Source: Psychrobacter sp. GP33 (lineage in GTDB: Bacteria > Pseudomonadota > Gammaproteobacteria > Pseudomonadales > Moraxellaceae). Taken from it: a stretch of DNA of 64,000 nucleotides. Below, in pieces: positions 18,382-28,413 of this stretch (positions within the stretch are counted from its first letter, which is position 1; each line of letters begins with the position of its first letter). The notes under the pieces were generated by a model. The model worked only from the letters and a program-made list of their open reading frames with translations, was not told where the DNA came from and made no database searches. Location: NCBI RefSeq assembly GCF_014119005.1, contig NZ_JACGYX010000005.1, positions 248,001 through 312,000 on the forward strand, given 5' to 3'. The translations under genes and the position numbers were made by a program.

Positions 18382-19206
18382 ATGCCTATCGTAAAAGCAA
18401 AGCCAACATCACCAGGCCGTCGTTTTGTTGAAAAAGTAGTGCATCCGCACCTATATAAAGGTCGTCCGTTTGCAGCGCTTCTAGAATCAAAAAGCAAGAC
18501 AGGTGGTCGTAATAATAATGGTCGTATCACCACTCGTCATATTGGCGGCGGTCATAAACAACATTATCGTATTATTGACTTCAAACGTACGAAAGACAAT
18601 ATTCCAGCAACGGTAGAGCGTATTGAATACGATCCTAACCGTACTGCACATATTGCGCTACTTAAGTACGCTGATGGCGAACGTCGTTATATCATTGCTG
18701 CTAAAAAACAAGCAGTTGGCGATACAGTAATGTCAGGTGAAGCATCACCAATTCGTCCAGGTAACTGTTTACCGCTTAAAAATATCCCATTGGGTACTGT
18801 GATTCACAATATCGAACTTAAAATCGGTAAAGGTGCACAGATTGCTCGCGCTGCGGGTACAAGCGTTCAGTTATTAGGTCGTGATGGTATTTACGCAATC
18901 ATTCGTTTACGTTCAGGCGAGACTCGTCGCGTACACGTTAATTGCCGTGCCGTTATTGGTGAAGTATCTAACACTGAAAACAACTTGAAATCACTTGGTA
19001 AAGCTGGTGCTTCACGTTGGCGCGGTATTCGTCCATCAGTTCGTGGTGTGGCGATGAACCCTGTTGATCACCCACATGGTGGTGGTGAAGGTCGTAACAA
19101 AGGTCGCCATCCTACTAGCCCTTGGGGTCAGAAGTCTAAAGGACTTAAAACGCGTCATAATAAGCGTACTGACAGTATGATCATCCGTCGCGCCAAGAAG
19201 AAATAA
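18382..19206 (+). CDS. rplB: 50S ribosomal protein L2
   Basis: L2 (uL2) is a large, highly conserved 23S rRNA-binding protein needed for subunit association and peptidyl-transferase activity. The 274-aa protein carries the C-terminal signature [16 protein letters not shown], whose His is close to the peptidyl-transferase centre, and ends with a basic tail. The ATG has an AAGGA site and lies 11 bp after rplW. Confidence 0.98.
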   Translation: MPIVKAKPTSPGRRFVEKVVHPHLYKGRPFAALLESKSKTGGRNNNGRITTRHIGGGHKQHYRIIDFKRTKDNIPATVERIEYDPNRTAHIALLKYADGERRYIIAAKKQAVGDTVMSGEASPIRPGNCLPLKNIPLGTVIHNIELKIGKGAQIARAAGTSVQLLGRDGIYAIIRLRSGETRRVHVNCRAVIGEVSNTENNLKSLGKAGASRWRGIRPSVRGVAMNPVDHPHGGGEGRNKGRHPTSPWGQKSKGLKTRHNKRTDSMIIRRAKKK

Positions 19207-19218
19207 AGGAAGAATTTC

Positions 19219-19494
19219 ATGCCTCGTTCATTGAAAAAAGGTCCATTCATAGACGCGCACCTGTTTGCTAAAGTTGAGAATGCATTAGACACCAACTCAC
19301 GCAAGCCAATTAAAACTTGGTCGCGCCGTTCGATGATTCTGCCACAAATGGTTGGCCTAACTTTATCCGTTCACAATGGCCGTACTCACGTACCGGTTAT
19401 CGTAAGTGAGCAGATGGTTGGTCATAAACTAGGTGAATTTGCCCCGACTCGTACGTATCGTGGTCATGGCATTGACAAAAAAGCTAAGAGATAA
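19219..19494 (+). CDS. rpsS: 30S ribosomal protein S19
   Basis: S19 (uS19) belongs to the 30S head and contacts 23S rRNA in an intersubunit bridge. The 91-aa protein opens [15 protein letters not shown] and has the signature [16 protein letters not shown] and [12 protein letters not shown]. It is of normal length, with an AAGGA ribosome site 12 bp after rplB. Confidence 0.98.
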   Translation: MPRSLKKGPFIDAHLFAKVENALDTNSRKPIKTWSRRSMILPQMVGLTLSVHNGRTHVPVIVSEQMVGHKLGEFAPTRTYRGHGIDKKAKR

Positions 19495-19504
19495 GGTGCT
19501 CACC

Positions 19505-19834
19505 ATGGAAGTAACTGCAAAATTACGCGGTGCCGCCATTTCGGCACAAAAAGTTCGACTCGTTGCTGATGAAGTTCGTGGCAAATCTATTGAGCGTGCT
19601 TTGGATATCCTGACGTATAGCAATAAAAAAGGCGCTGTCTTTGTTAAGAAATGTCTTAACTCAGCCATCGCTAATGCCGAGCATAATCACGGCTTAGATA
19701 TTGACGGCCTAAAAGTCGCTACTATTTTTGTTGATGAAGGCATCACGCTAAAGCGTATCCTACCACGTGCTAAAGGTCGCGCTGACCGTATCAGCAAGCG
19801 TACCTGTCACATCACTATAAAGGTAGGAGAATAA
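19505..19834 (+). CDS. rplV: 50S ribosomal protein L22
   Basis: L22 (uL22) binds all domains of 23S rRNA, and its beta-hairpin forms part of the exit-tunnel constriction. Macrolide-resistance changes map to this hairpin in other bacteria. The 109-aa protein begins [20 protein letters not shown] and has the tip region [17 protein letters not shown]. The ATG at 19505 matches family length; the frame is open further upstream, but that would overlap rpsS by more than 60 bp. Confidence 0.97.
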   Translation: MEVTAKLRGAAISAQKVRLVADEVRGKSIERALDILTYSNKKGAVFVKKCLNSAIANAEHNHGLDIDGLKVATIFVDEGITLKRILPRAKGRADRISKRTCHITIKVGE

Positions 19835-19837
19835 GCT

Positions 19838-20563
19838 ATGGGTCAAAAAGTACATCCAATCGGAATTCGTCTTGGTGTTGTCAAGAAGCATAACGCAAAC
19901 TGGTATGCTAGCCCAAAACAATACTCAGAATACCTAATCAACGATATTCGTGTACGTGAATATCTACGTAAGAAGCTAGCTAGTGCTATGATCAGTCATA
20001 TCACTATTGAGCGTCCTACTGGCGCTGCTAAAATCACGATTGCTACTGCGCGTCCTGGTATCGTTATTGGTAAAAAAGGCGAAGATATTGAGAAGCTTCA
20101 AAAAGAATTGACCAAAATGATGGGCGTACCTGCTCAGGTCAACATTGAAGAAATCACATCTCCTGACCTTGATGCTCGTTTGGTAGCTGATGGTATTGGT
20201 AGCCAACTTGAGCGCCGTGTTATGTTCCGCCGTGCAATGAAGCGTGCGGTACAGAACAGCATGCGTTCTGGTGCTAAAGGTATTAAAGTTGAGCTGTCTG
20301 GCCGTCTCGGCGGTGCTGAGATTGCTCGTACTGAATGGTACCGTGAAGGTCGTGTGCCGTTACATACGTTACGTGCCGATATTGACTACGCGTCAGTACG
20401 TGCAGAAACCACTTACGGCACTATCGGTGTAAAAGTTTGGATTTTCCGTGGCGAAATCCTTGACGGTATGAACAGTGTATACAATCCCGTCAAAGAAGAG
20501 CAGACTCGTGCGCCAAAACGCCGTGGTCGTGGTGGAAACCGTCGAAACACAGACAGAGGTTAA
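19838..20563 (+). CDS. rpsC: 30S ribosomal protein S3
   Basis: S3 (uS3) forms part of the mRNA entry tunnel and its helicase activity. The 241-aa protein starts [17 protein letters not shown], has the KH-domain motif [15 protein letters not shown] and ends in a basic Arg/Gly tail. It follows rplV by 3 bp with a GGAG site. Confidence 0.98.
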   Translation: MGQKVHPIGIRLGVVKKHNANWYASPKQYSEYLINDIRVREYLRKKLASAMISHITIERPTGAAKITIATARPGIVIGKKGEDIEKLQKELTKMMGVPAQVNIEEITSPDLDARLVADGIGSQLERRVMFRRAMKRAVQNSMRSGAKGIKVELSGRLGGAEIARTEWYREGRVPLHTLRADIDYASVRAETTYGTIGVKVWIFRGEILDGMNSVYNPVKEEQTRAPKRRGRGGNRRNTDRG

Positions 20564-20566
20564 ACT

Positions 20567-20980
20567 ATGTTACAGCCAAAACGTACCAAGTTTCGTAAAA
20601 TGCACAAAGGTCGTAACACAGGGCTCGCTCATCGTGGAAGCACCGTTGCATTCGGACAAATTGGTCTAAAATCTTTGACTCGTGGTCGTATGACTGCTCG
20701 TCAAATTGAAGCAGCACGTCGTACCATTACTCGTAAAATTAAGCGTGGTGGTAAGATTTGGATTCGTGTTTTCCCAGACAAACCTATTTCTAATAAACCT
20801 TTAGAAGTACGTATGGGTAAAGGTAAAGGTCCTGTAGAATATTGGGTATGCGAAGTCAAACCTGGTAAAATGCTATATGAACTCGAAGGGGTCTCAGAAG
20901 AGCTTGCTCGCGAAGCCTTAACGCTTGCTGCAGCAAAATTGCCCTTTAAAACTACCATTGTTAAGCGGACGATAATGTAA
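20567..20980 (+). CDS. rplP: 50S ribosomal protein L16
   Basis: L16 (uL16) helps position tRNA at the A site and binds late in 50S assembly. The 137-aa protein opens [17 protein letters not shown] and contains the family stretch [18 protein letters not shown] and [12 protein letters not shown]. Its stop codon shares one base with the rpmC start. Confidence 0.98.
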   Translation: MLQPKRTKFRKMHKGRNTGLAHRGSTVAFGQIGLKSLTRGRMTARQIEAARRTITRKIKRGGKIWIRVFPDKPISNKPLEVRMGKGKGPVEYWVCEVKPGKMLYELEGVSEELAREALTLAAAKLPFKTTIVKRTIM

Positions 20981-21177
20981 TGAAGATCAGTGAATTACGT
21001 GATAAATCATTAGAAGAACTGACTCAGTTACTTGATGAAAAGCAACTTGATGCTTTCCGTATTCGTATGGCTAAAGCAACTGGTCAGTTGGGGAGTACCC
21101 ATGAAGTGCGTATCAATCGTCGTGCGATTGCTCAGCTTCAGACTTTGATTAACGAGAAACAACGAGGCGACTCATGA
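20980..21177 (+). CDS. rpmC: 50S ribosomal protein L29
   Basis: L29 (uL29) is a small helical-hairpin protein near the tunnel exit beside L23. The 65-aa product has the motif [15 protein letters not shown] and the conserved RMAKATGQL. It overlaps rplP (TAATG) and rpsQ (ATGA), so it is tightly coupled to both. Confidence 0.97.
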   Translation: MKISELRDKSLEELTQLLDEKQLDAFRIRMAKATGQLGSTHEVRINRRAIAQLQTLINEKQRGDS

Positions 21178-21449
21178 GCGATAACAATCAAGCAACGACC
21201 AATGCTAGTGTTCTGACAGGCCGAGTTGTCAGTGACAAGATGGACAAGTCCATCACGGTTTTGATTGAGCGTCTGGTTCGTCATCCTTTATATGGCAAGC
21301 AGCTTCGTCGTTCTACTAAGATCAAAGCCCATGATGAGAATAACGTTTGCCAACAAGGCGACCTTGTCCGCATCAAAGAAACGCGTCCAATCTCAAAAAC
21401 TAAGTCTTGGACTTTAGTTGATGTGGTTGAAAAAGTAGAGAAAATCTAA
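21174..21449 (+). CDS. rpsQ: 30S ribosomal protein S17
   Basis: S17 (uS17) is an early-binding OB-fold protein of the 30S body. The 91-aa protein carries the signature [20 protein letters not shown] and ends with [14 protein letters not shown]. It is the last gene of the S10 operon. A 182-bp gap with a promoter separates it from rplN. Confidence 0.97.
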   Translation: MSDNNQATTNASVLTGRVVSDKMDKSITVLIERLVRHPLYGKQLRRSTKIKAHDENNVCQQGDLVRIKETRPISKTKSWTLVDVVEKVEKI

Positions 21450-21454
21450 GTAAA

Positions 21455-21483
21455 TTGCATTAAAAGCTAGAAGCTGTTAAAAT
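21455..21483 (+). promoter_or_regulatory. spc operon promoter
   Basis: TTGCAT (21455-21460), a 17-bp spacer and TAAAAT (21478-21483) lie directly after the rpsQ stop. Transcription from about 21490 would give a leader of about 140 nt before rplN, containing a GCCGC/GCGGC hairpin. Confidence 0.6.
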
Positions 21484-21631
21484 GTCCGCCTTTTTAAGAA
21501 TGCTGATTGCGCCGAGCGTATATGGTATATATTAAGAGTAAGCTGCGGTTATTATTACTACAATGCCGCCGACTCATACTGTGCTCGCGGCAGCAACTGG
21601 CTTTTATTGCTCATACGTGTGGAGTAACGCT

Positions 21632-22000
21632 ATGATTCAGGTTGAATCTATGCTGGAAGTTGCAGATAATAGCGGTGCAAGACGAGTTCAGTGCATTAAA
21701 GTACTGGGTGGCTCTCATCGTCGTTATGCATCAGTCGGCGACATCATTAAAGTAACGGTTAAAGAAGCCATTCCTCGCGGTCGTGTTAAAAAAGGCGATG
21801 TGATGAATGCGGTAGTTGTACGTACCAAAAAAGGCGTTCGTCGTCCTGATGGTTCGGTTTTACGTTTTGATGACAATGCTGCGGTATTGTTGAACCAAAA
21901 CAAAGCACCGATTGCAACTCGTATTTTTGGACCGGTAACTCGTGAACTACGTGGTGATCAGTTTATGAAAATTGTATCCCTAGCACCAGAAGTATTGTGA
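21632..22000 (+). CDS. rplN: 50S ribosomal protein L14
   Basis: L14 (uL14) lies at the subunit interface and takes part in bridge B8. It is also the docking site of the silencing factor RsfS. The 122-aa protein begins [20 protein letters not shown] and has the family motif [16 protein letters not shown]. The ATG at 21632 has GGAG 7 nt upstream and matches family length; an in-frame ATG at 21563 would add 23 unrelated residues. It is the first gene of the spc operon. Confidence 0.97.
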   Translation: MIQVESMLEVADNSGARRVQCIKVLGGSHRRYASVGDIIKVTVKEAIPRGRVKKGDVMNAVVVRTKKGVRRPDGSVLRFDDNAAVLLNQNKAPIATRIFGPVTRELRGDQFMKIVSLAPEVL

Positions 22001-22008
22001 GGTAACCC

Positions 22009-22326
22009 ATGGCTAAATTACGAAAAGGCGATACAGTTATTGTGATTGCTGGGAAAGACAAAGGCAAGCAAGGCACTGTTCAAGCCGTAAAAAACGATCG
22101 CATCAAAGTTGAAGGCATTAATATTGTCACTAAACACCAGAAGCCAAATCAGGCAACTGGCGTTGAAGGCGGCATTCTTAAGCAAGAAGCTTTCCTGCAT
22201 ATCTCAAATGTCGCAATTCTAAATGCGCAAACCCAAAAAGCAGACCGTATATCTTACCAGACTGGCGAAGACGGCGTTAAAAACCGTGTTTACCGCTCAA
22301 ATGGTGAAGTTGTGGCGACTGCGTAA
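22009..22326 (+). CDS. rplX: 50S ribosomal protein L24
   Basis: L24 (uL24) is an assembly-initiator protein near the exit tunnel with a KOW motif. The 105-aa protein shows the KOW region KGDTVIVIAGKDKGKQGTV and the family motif GINIVTKHQKP. It follows rplN by 8 bp with a GAGG site. Confidence 0.97.
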   Translation: MAKLRKGDTVIVIAGKDKGKQGTVQAVKNDRIKVEGINIVTKHQKPNQATGVEGGILKQEAFLHISNVAILNAQTQKADRISYQTGEDGVKNRVYRSNGEVVATA

Positions 22327-22347
22327 GACACTAAGGGTGTAATGGTA

Positions 22348-22884
22348 ATGGCAAGATTAAGATCTTTATATAACAACGAACTAAAGCAGCAGATCAAAGA
22401 AGAGCTTGGTTTAGACAATGTGATGCAAGTGCCTAAAATCACTAAAATCACACTTAATATGGGTGTAGGCGGCGCGTCTCAAGACAAGAAATTGCTTGAA
22501 GGTGCTGTAGCTGATATGACCGCTATCGCTGGTCAAAAACCTGTAGTAACCAAAGCGCGCAAATCAATTGCTGGCTTCAAGATTCGTGAAGAATGGCCAA
22601 TCGGCTGTAAAGTAACGCTACGTGGCGAGCAAATGTACGAATTTTTAGATCGTCTCATTGCCGTTGCAATTCCTCGTATTCGTGACTTCCGTGGTTTTTC
22701 ACCTAAAGCTTTTGACAGCCGTGGGAACTACTCATTGGGTATCAAAGAGCAAATTGTATTCCCAGAAGTAGACTTCGATAAAATTGATCGTATCCGCGGT
22801 ATGGATGTGACCATTACCACGTCAGCAGCTAATGATGATGAAGGTCGTGCGTTACTTAAAGCATTCGGCTTCCCATTTAAATAA
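22348..22884 (+). CDS. rplE: 50S ribosomal protein L5
   Basis: L5 (uL5) binds 5S rRNA with L18 and L25 and contacts P-site tRNA. The 178-aa protein has the signatures [29 protein letters not shown] and [18 protein letters not shown]. Two ATGs lie 6 bp apart. The second (22348, start [12 protein letters not shown]) fits family length and has the better-spaced AGGG. In E. coli this mRNA region is the S8 repressor target, which I did not verify here. Confidence 0.97.
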   Translation: MARLRSLYNNELKQQIKEELGLDNVMQVPKITKITLNMGVGGASQDKKLLEGAVADMTAIAGQKPVVTKARKSIAGFKIREEWPIGCKVTLRGEQMYEFLDRLIAVAIPRIRDFRGFSPKAFDSRGNYSLGIKEQIVFPEVDFDKIDRIRGMDVTITTSAANDDEGRALLKAFGFPFK

Positions 22885-22896
22885 GGTAAAGACGTT

Positions 22897-23202
22897 ATGG
22901 CAAAGAAAAGCATGATTAATCGCGAATTGAAGCGCGAAAAAACAGTTGCTAAATATGCAGAGAAGCGTATTAAGCTAAAAGAAACTATCAGTGATATTAA
23001 TGCAACTGACGAAGCGCGTATGGATGCGATGTTAGAGCTACAAGCCCTACCACGCAACTCATCTCCAGTACGTTTACGTAATCGTTGTGCTATCACTGGT
23101 CGTCCTCATGGCTATTTCCGCAAGTTTGGCTTATCACGTAATATGTTACGTGAGCGTGTCATGCAAGGCGATGTGCCTGGTGTTCGTAAAGCTAGCTGGT
23201 AA
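22897..23202 (+). CDS. rpsN: 30S ribosomal protein S14
   Basis: S14 (uS14) belongs to the 30S head. The 101-aa protein is the long, zinc-independent form: the CXXC pairs of the short zinc form are absent, and only the conserved C-terminal [20 protein letters not shown] region is present. This is the usual type in gammaproteobacteria. Confidence 0.97.
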   Translation: MAKKSMINRELKREKTVAKYAEKRIKLKETISDINATDEARMDAMLELQALPRNSSPVRLRNRCAITGRPHGYFRKFGLSRNMLRERVMQGDVPGVRKASW

Positions 23203-23213
23203 GGGGTAACTAC

Positions 23214-23612
23214 ATGAGTATGCAAGATACAGTTGGGGATATGCTAACCCGTATTCGTAACGCACAAATGGCTAATAAAGTTTCTGTAGCAATGCCAAGC
23301 TCAAAACTACGTAAATCAATTGCTGATTTATTGGTTAACGAAGGCTTTGTAGCAAATGCTGTTGTTACTGAAGAAGCAAATAACAAAGCTACCTTATCTA
23401 TTGAATTGAAATATTTCGAAGGTAAGCCGGTTATCGAAACCATCCAACGTTTTAGCCGTCCTGGTTTACGCCAGCATCGCGGTAAAGACGCTATCCCCAC
23501 TGTTAAGCAGGGTATGGGTGTTGCTATCGTTTCTACCAGCCAAGGCATCATGAGTGATCGTGCTGCACGTGCTGCTGGTATCGGTGGTGAAATCGTTGCA
23601 TTTGTAGCGTAA
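23214..23612 (+). CDS. rpsH: 30S ribosomal protein S8
   Basis: S8 (uS8) binds the central domain of 16S rRNA and is the translational repressor of the spc operon in E. coli. The 132-aa protein opens [17 protein letters not shown] and ends with the [19 protein letters not shown] signature. It is followed by an unusually wide 175-bp gap with a terminator-like hairpin before rplF. Confidence 0.97.
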   Translation: MSMQDTVGDMLTRIRNAQMANKVSVAMPSSKLRKSIADLLVNEGFVANAVVTEEANNKATLSIELKYFEGKPVIETIQRFSRPGLRQHRGKDAIPTVKQGMGVAIVSTSQGIMSDRAARAAGIGGEIVAFVA

Positions 23613-23715
23613 GCTATACGACGATAAAGTCTATTTGGCTTTGCTTAGATATCTATTAATTATGTAGTAATTAATTATTTCATATTGATAGGTGTCTAAC
23701 GCAGTCAACTATGCT

Positions 23716-23748
23716 AAACTAACACGCTTTTTAGCCTGTTAGTTTTTT
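23716..23748 (+). terminator. Terminator-like hairpin inside the spc operon
   Basis: A 9-bp perfect stem (23716-23724 with 23737-23745) runs into a T tract ending at 23748, between rpsH and rplF. It has the form of an intrinsic terminator or attenuator. Weak promoter boxes (TTGATA and TATGCT with a 19-bp spacer) lie just before it. Confidence 0.6.
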
Positions 23749-23787
23749 CGCCAATATAAAGAAGTTAATTTTTTAAGGAATAATCCT

Positions 23788-24321
23788 ATGTCTCGTGTGG
23801 CTAAAGCCCCAGTGACGCTGCCAAACGGCGTGAGCGTTACTTTGAACGATCGGCAGGTCGAAGTTAAAGGCAAGAACGGCAATATGTCTTTACGCCTGCA
23901 TGAATTGGTCGAGCTAAAACAGGAAGATGATGCAATTCTTCTCTCACCTGTAGCCGACTCAAAAGAAGCCATGATGCATACTGGCACCATGCGCTCTTTA
24001 CTAAACAATTTAGTAATTGGCGTTAACGAAGGCTTTGAAAGACGTCTTCAGTTGATTGGTGTTGGTTATCGCGCTCAAGCTACTGGTAATAAAATCACCC
24101 TAAATGTGGGTTATTCACATCCAGTAGAATATACGTTACCTGAAAGTGTATCGGCTGAAACCCCAACGCAAACTGAAATCGTTTTAAAATCTAACGATAA
24201 GCAGCAGCTTGGTCAAGCAGCGGCTAAAATCCGCGGTTTCCGCCCACCAGAGCCTTATAAAGGCAAAGGTATTCGCTATAGCGACGAACATGTGATTCGT
24301 AAAGAAGCTAAGAAAAAATAA
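23788..24321 (+). CDS. rplF: 50S ribosomal protein L6
   Basis: L6 (uL6) lies near the factor-binding centre beside the sarcin-ricin loop. The 177-aa protein has two related domains, with the signatures [19 protein letters not shown] and [19 protein letters not shown] near the end. It has an AAGGA site. It is separated from rpsH by a terminator-like hairpin, unlike the usual tight spacing. Confidence 0.97.
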   Translation: MSRVAKAPVTLPNGVSVTLNDRQVEVKGKNGNMSLRLHELVELKQEDDAILLSPVADSKEAMMHTGTMRSLLNNLVIGVNEGFERRLQLIGVGYRAQATGNKITLNVGYSHPVEYTLPESVSAETPTQTEIVLKSNDKQQLGQAAAKIRGFRPPEPYKGKGIRYSDEHVIRKEAKKK

Positions 24322-24332
24322 GGTGAGTTGAA

Positions 24333-24683
24333 ATGTTTGATAAAAAAGCAGCTCGTCTGCGTCGAGCTAAGAAAACCCGCGCGCATATCCGTTTTTTAGG
24401 CGTTCATCGCTTAACGGTTACTCGCACGCCAAGACATATTTATGCCCAAATTATCTCTCCAACCGGTGGTGAAGTGATTGCTCAGGCATCAACCTTAGAC
24501 AGCAGCTTGCGTTCAGGCGCGACTGGCAATGCTGAGGCTGCCACTTCTGTAGGTCAAATGATCGCAGAACGCGCAAAAGCAGCTGGCATTACCAAAGTTG
24601 CTTTTGACCGTAGTGGTTTTAAATATCATGGTCGAGTTAAAGCTTTAGCTGAAGCCGCTCGCGAAAACGGATTGGAGTTTTAA
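24333..24683 (+). CDS. rplR: 50S ribosomal protein L18
   Basis: L18 (uL18) binds 5S rRNA and anchors it in the central protuberance. The 116-aa protein has a basic N-terminal tail, the [15 protein letters not shown] region and the C-terminal [20 protein letters not shown] signature. It lies 11 bp after rplF and 2 bp before rpsE. Confidence 0.97.
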   Translation: MFDKKAARLRRAKKTRAHIRFLGVHRLTVTRTPRHIYAQIISPTGGEVIAQASTLDSSLRSGATGNAEAATSVGQMIAERAKAAGITKVAFDRSGFKYHGRVKALAEAARENGLEF

Positions 24684-24685
24684 TC

Positions 24686-25201
24686 ATGGCTAGAAATGAT
24701 AAAAATGATAAAAATGAACAGACTGACGGTCTAGTAGAACGCTTAGTTACCGTTGATCGCGTTGCAAAAGTCGTTAAAGGTGGTCGTATTTTTTCTTTCA
24801 CTGCATTGACTGTAGTGGGTGATGGTAATGGGCGCGTTGGTTTTGGTCGTGGTAAAGCACGTGAAGTGCCAGCTGCTATCCAAAAAGCACTAGAAGCTGC
24901 CAAACGCAATATGATTACTGTTGAATTGAATGAAGCGACTTTGCATCATCCAATCAAAGCACGTCATGGTGCAAGTAAAGTCTATATGCAACCTGCATCT
25001 GAAGGTACTGGCGTAATCGCTGGTGGCGCAATGCGTGCTGTATTAGAAGTTGCTGGTGTCAAAGACGTTTTGACTAAATGTTATGGTTCTACCAACACTG
25101 CTAACGTTGTTCGCGCGACGTTCAATGGTTTACGTGATATGTCAACTCCAGAAAAGATGGCAGCGAAACGTGGTAAATCTGTAGACGAAATTTTGGGCTA
25201 A
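24686..25201 (+). CDS. rpsE: 30S ribosomal protein S5
   Basis: S5 (uS5) affects decoding accuracy and lines the mRNA entrance. The 171-aa protein has the signature [20 protein letters not shown] and [17 protein letters not shown]. The loop around VKGGR is where spectinomycin-resistance changes occur in other species, and it looks wild type here. A GGAG site lies within the end of rplR. Confidence 0.97.
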   Translation: MARNDKNDKNEQTDGLVERLVTVDRVAKVVKGGRIFSFTALTVVGDGNGRVGFGRGKAREVPAAIQKALEAAKRNMITVELNEATLHHPIKARHGASKVYMQPASEGTGVIAGGAMRAVLEVAGVKDVLTKCYGSTNTANVVRATFNGLRDMSTPEKMAAKRGKSVDEILG

Positions 25202-25221
25202 CTTAGACTAGGTGAGTTACA

Positions 25222-25401
25222 ATGAAAACAATGAAAGTCACTCAAGTGAAATCAGGTGCCCATCGCCTCAAGAGCCACAAAGCGAGCTTGAAAGGATTGG
25301 GTTTACGCCGAATTAATCATTCAGTTGTAGTTGAAGATACTCCTTCAACTCGTGGTATGGTTAATCGCGTTAACTACTTGGTAAAAGTGGAGGAAGCGTA
25401 A
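25222..25401 (+). CDS. rpmD: 50S ribosomal protein L30
   Basis: L30 (uL30) is a small 50S protein. This 59-aa frame (ATG at 25222) reads [19 protein letters not shown] and then [20 protein letters not shown], the family signature. Its TAA shares a base with the rplO ATG (TAATG), so the two are coupled. Confidence 0.95.
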   Translation: MKTMKVTQVKSGAHRLKSHKASLKGLGLRRINHSVVVEDTPSTRGMVNRVNYLVKVEEA

Positions 25402-25841
25402 TGGGACTTAGATTAAATGAATTATCACCAGGTGTTGGCGCAAAGAAAACTGCCCAACGTCGTGGTCGTGGTATCGGTTCAGGTCTTGGTAAAACTGGTG
25501 GTCGTGGTGTAAAAGGTCAAAAATCGCGTTCAGGTTCTAGCATTCGTGCAGGATTTGAGGGTGGTCAAACGCCATTATATCGCCGTCTACCGAAATTTGG
25601 TTTTACCAGTAAAATGGCAATGACGACTGCTGAAGTTCGTTTGTCTGAACTGAATAAAATTGAAGGCGATGTGGTTAGCATTGCAACTTTAAAAGCGGCT
25701 AACCTTATTCGTCACGACATGAAGCGTGCGCGTATCATGTTATCAGGCGATGTCACTAAAGCTTATACCTTTAAAGGTATTAAAGTGACTAAAGGCGCTA
25801 AGCTAGCAATCGAAGCTGCTGGTGGTAGCATCGAGGAGTAA
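25401..25841 (+). CDS. rplO: 50S ribosomal protein L15
   Basis: L15 (uL15) is a late 50S assembly protein. The 146-aa protein has the Gly/Arg-rich N-terminal extension ([20 protein letters not shown]) that threads into 23S rRNA, and ends with the [16 protein letters not shown] globular domain. It starts within the rpmD stop and precedes secY by 4 bp. Confidence 0.97.
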   Translation: MGLRLNELSPGVGAKKTAQRRGRGIGSGLGKTGGRGVKGQKSRSGSSIRAGFEGGQTPLYRRLPKFGFTSKMAMTTAEVRLSELNKIEGDVVSIATLKAANLIRHDMKRARIMLSGDVTKAYTFKGIKVTKGAKLAIEAAGGSIEE

Positions 25842-25845
25842 CAAC

Positions 25846-27192
25846 GTGTCAAAACAATCAATGTCCTCGGCTGGTATTCCGCTAAATCCTTTTGCTTTTA
25901 TACGAAAGTATGACGAGCTTTGGACACGCTTACTGTTTTTGATTGGTGCATTGATTGTCTATCGTTTAGGGTCTCATATACCAGTACCTGGTATTAATCC
26001 AGTCAGCTTAGCAGATCTGTTTTCGCGCAATGAAAATACCATCTTAAGCATGTTTAACATGTTCTCTGGTGGTGCGCTTGAGCGGATGTCTATCATGGCA
26101 CTTGGGATTATGCCTTATATTTCAGCATCTATTATTGTGCAAATGATGTCGGCGGTACTACCGTCGCTTGAAGCATTGAAAAAAGAAGGTGAGGCAGGGC
26201 GACGTAAGCTTAACAAGTATACCCGTCAAGGAACGCTTGCTTTAGCACTAGTACAGTCTCTTGGGATGTGTGCCGGACTTATCAGTCAAAACCTAACCTT
26301 ATCTTCTGGTCTTACCTTTTATATTCCAGCAGTTACCTCATTGGTAGCGGGCGCTATGTTCTTAATGTGGCTCGGTGAGCAGATTACGGAACGCGGTGTA
26401 GGAAATGGTATTTCAATGCTGATTTTTGCCAGTATTGTTGCCGGTATGCCAGGTATGATTTCACAGTCTATTGAACAGGTCAATCAAGGTCAAATGAACC
26501 TTATTGTCCTTTTCATATTTGTAGTATTGGGTGTCGCGGTTACAGCTGGTATCGTTTATATTGAACGTGCTCAGCGTCGTGTACCGGTTAACTATGCACA
26601 AAAGCAGCAGCAAGGTCGCAAAATTTATGCTCAGCAGCAGTCACATTTGCCACTGAAGATAAATATGGCAGGGGTTATTCCTGCTATTTTTGCAAGCTCC
26701 TTGTTACTGTTTCCTGCAAGTTTAGGGCAATGGGTCGGTCAATCGTCAGATCCAACGCTTACGCAGAAGATACTGCAAAATATGGCTTTAGTATTGTCTC
26801 CAGGACAACCTCTTTATTTGGTGTTGTTTGGGGCGATGATTATTTTCTTTTGCTACTTTTATACTGCATTAGTCTTTAGTCCACGTGAAGTTGCTGAAAA
26901 CCTTAAACGTAGTGGTGCGTATATTCCCGGTATTCGTCCCGGACAACAAACTCAGCGTTATCTTGATCATGTATTAAATCGCCTAACTTTTATTGGGGCG
27001 ATATATATGACAGTTATCTGTTTAATGCCGATGATTATCCAGTCTTCATTTGGAGTACCGTTCCACCTTGGTGGTACATCGTTACTAATTATGGTAGTTG
27101 TAGTCATGGACTTTATCTCACAGATTCAAGCGCATTTGATGACCCATCAATATCACGATCAGACGTTAATTCAATCGCCCACTCAACCTTAA
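25846..27192 (+). CDS. secY: Protein translocase channel subunit SecY
   Basis: SecY is the ten-pass inner-membrane channel of the Sec translocon. The 448-aa protein has the signatures [31 protein letters not shown] and [13 protein letters not shown], and the cytosolic loop [14 protein letters not shown] that contacts SecA and ribosomes. I use the GTG at 25846, 4 bp after rplO with GAGGAG upstream. The ribosomal location is standard and couples translocon supply to ribosome supply. Confidence 0.97.
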   Translation: MSKQSMSSAGIPLNPFAFIRKYDELWTRLLFLIGALIVYRLGSHIPVPGINPVSLADLFSRNENTILSMFNMFSGGALERMSIMALGIMPYISASIIVQMMSAVLPSLEALKKEGEAGRRKLNKYTRQGTLALALVQSLGMCAGLISQNLTLSSGLTFYIPAVTSLVAGAMFLMWLGEQITERGVGNGISMLIFASIVAGMPGMISQSIEQVNQGQMNLIVLFIFVVLGVAVTAGIVYIERAQRRVPVNYAQKQQQGRKIYAQQQSHLPLKINMAGVIPAIFASSLLLFPASLGQWVGQSSDPTLTQKILQNMALVLSPGQPLYLVLFGAMIIFFCYFYTALVFSPREVAENLKRSGAYIPGIRPGQQTQRYLDHVLNRLTFIGAIYMTVICLMPMIIQSSFGVPFHLGGTSLLIMVVVVMDFISQIQAHLMTHQYHDQTLIQSPTQP

Positions 27193-27223
27193 ATGAGCGG
27201 TGTGATCTCTCAAGGAGCATGCT

Positions 27224-27340
27224 ATGAAAGTTCAAGCATCAGTTAAGAAAATTTGTGGTAGCTGTAAAGTTGTACGTCGTAAAGGCCGTGTGCATATTAT
27301 TTGCACAGCAGAACCACGTCACAAGCAACGTCAAGGTTAA
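27224..27340 (+). CDS. rpmJ: 50S ribosomal protein L36
   Basis: L36 (bL36) is a 38-aa zinc-ribbon protein. Cys11, Cys14, Cys27 and His33 are all present ([27 protein letters not shown]), so this is the zinc-binding form. It follows secY by 31 bp with an AAGGAG site. A strong hairpin without a T run lies 64 bp downstream. Confidence 0.96.
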   Translation: MKVQASVKKICGSCKVVRRKGRVHIICTAEPRHKQRQG

Positions 27341-27403
27341 TAATTTATGTAAAACAGCTTTAAATTGCTGTCTTACTTATTGAATTAATACTTGAAATAT
27401 AAC

Positions 27404-27425
27404 GGCGGATGCGATATCATCCGCC
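27404..27425 (+). promoter_or_regulatory. GC-rich hairpin between rpmJ and rpsM
   Basis: A perfect 8-bp GC-rich stem (27404-27411 with 27418-27425) has a 6-nt loop and no T tract. It lies in the 258-bp leader before the alpha operon. It may mark the end of the spc transcript, an RNA-processing site or part of a regulatory leader. Confidence 0.5.
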
Positions 27426-27598
27426 ACTTGCCGTAGTTTATATCGATAATTTTTATACCTTAACGTTTTTTCTGGCTTGTTATGCAAGTTAGCTGATAAT
27501 AATAGACATAAGAATATAGATATTGACAGCAACAAATCTGAAAAATAAGCCATTGTTGTAACCAACAAGACTTATTTTTCTTTAATGGAGAGAAATCA

Positions 27599-27955
27599 AT
27601 GGCTCGTATTGCCGGCGTAAACATTCCGGATAATAAGCATGCTGTTATTTCACTAACTTACATCTTTGGTGTAGGCCGTACCACTGCTCAGAAAATCTTA
27701 GAAGCAGTTGGCATTGCCCCTACTACTAAAGTCAGTCAGTTAGATGATACACAGTTAGATGCTATCCGTGCACAAGTTGCAGAATACACGACTGAAGGTG
27801 ATCTTCGTCGTGAAGTGTCAATGAATATTAAGCGCTTGGTTGATCTTGGTTGTTACCGTGGCATCCGCCATCGCCGTAACTTACCAGTTAGAGGTCAGAA
27901 CACCAAGAATAACGCTCGTACTCGTAAGGGTCCGACACGCCCTCTCAAAAGATAA
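27599..27955 (+). CDS. rpsM: 30S ribosomal protein S13
   Basis: S13 (uS13) is a 30S head protein that forms bridges to the 50S subunit and touches P-site tRNA. The 118-aa protein opens [18 protein letters not shown] and has [16 protein letters not shown] followed by the basic [11 protein letters not shown] tail. It is the first gene of the alpha operon rpsM-rpsK-rpsD-rpoA-rplQ. Confidence 0.98.
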   Translation: MARIAGVNIPDNKHAVISLTYIFGVGRTTAQKILEAVGIAPTTKVSQLDDTQLDAIRAQVAEYTTEGDLRREVSMNIKRLVDLGCYRGIRHRRNLPVRGQNTKNNARTRKGPTRPLKR

Positions 27956-27975
27956 TTAACTTAGGAAGCTAAAAG

Positions 27976-28365
27976 ATGGCAAAAGACACTCGCAGTCGCA
28001 AAAAGGTGACTCGTCGTTCGGTATCGGAGGGCATTGCCCATATCCATGCGTCTTTTAATAACACCATTGTTACGATTACCGATCGTCAGGGTAATGCATT
28101 GGCTTGGGCCACTTCAGGTGGACAAGGCTTCCGTGGTTCACGTAAATCTACACCATTTGCAGCTCAAGTTGCAGCTGAGGTCGCTGGTAAAGCGGCTCAA
28201 GAATATGGTGTTAAGAATATCGATGTTTTGGTCAAAGGACCAGGACCGGGTCGTGAGTCTGCGGTAAGAGCGCTAGGTGCATTGGGTTATAAAGTAAATA
28301 GCATCTCTGATGTAACCCCAATTCCACACAATGGTTGCCGTGCGCCGAAAAAGCGCCGCGTCTAA
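27976..28365 (+). CDS. rpsK: 30S ribosomal protein S11
   Basis: S11 (uS11) forms the platform that interacts with Shine-Dalgarno helices. The 129-aa protein carries [20 protein letters not shown] and the C-terminal [18 protein letters not shown] signature. An AGGA site precedes the ATG, 20 bp after rpsM. Confidence 0.98.
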   Translation: MAKDTRSRKKVTRRSVSEGIAHIHASFNNTIVTITDRQGNALAWATSGGQGFRGSRKSTPFAAQVAAEVAGKAAQEYGVKNIDVLVKGPGPGRESAVRALGALGYKVNSISDVTPIPHNGCRAPKKRRV

Positions 28366-28413
28366 TATTAAAGACGAAGCTTTTTTATCCCAAAAGCTTA
28401 AGGAGACATACAA

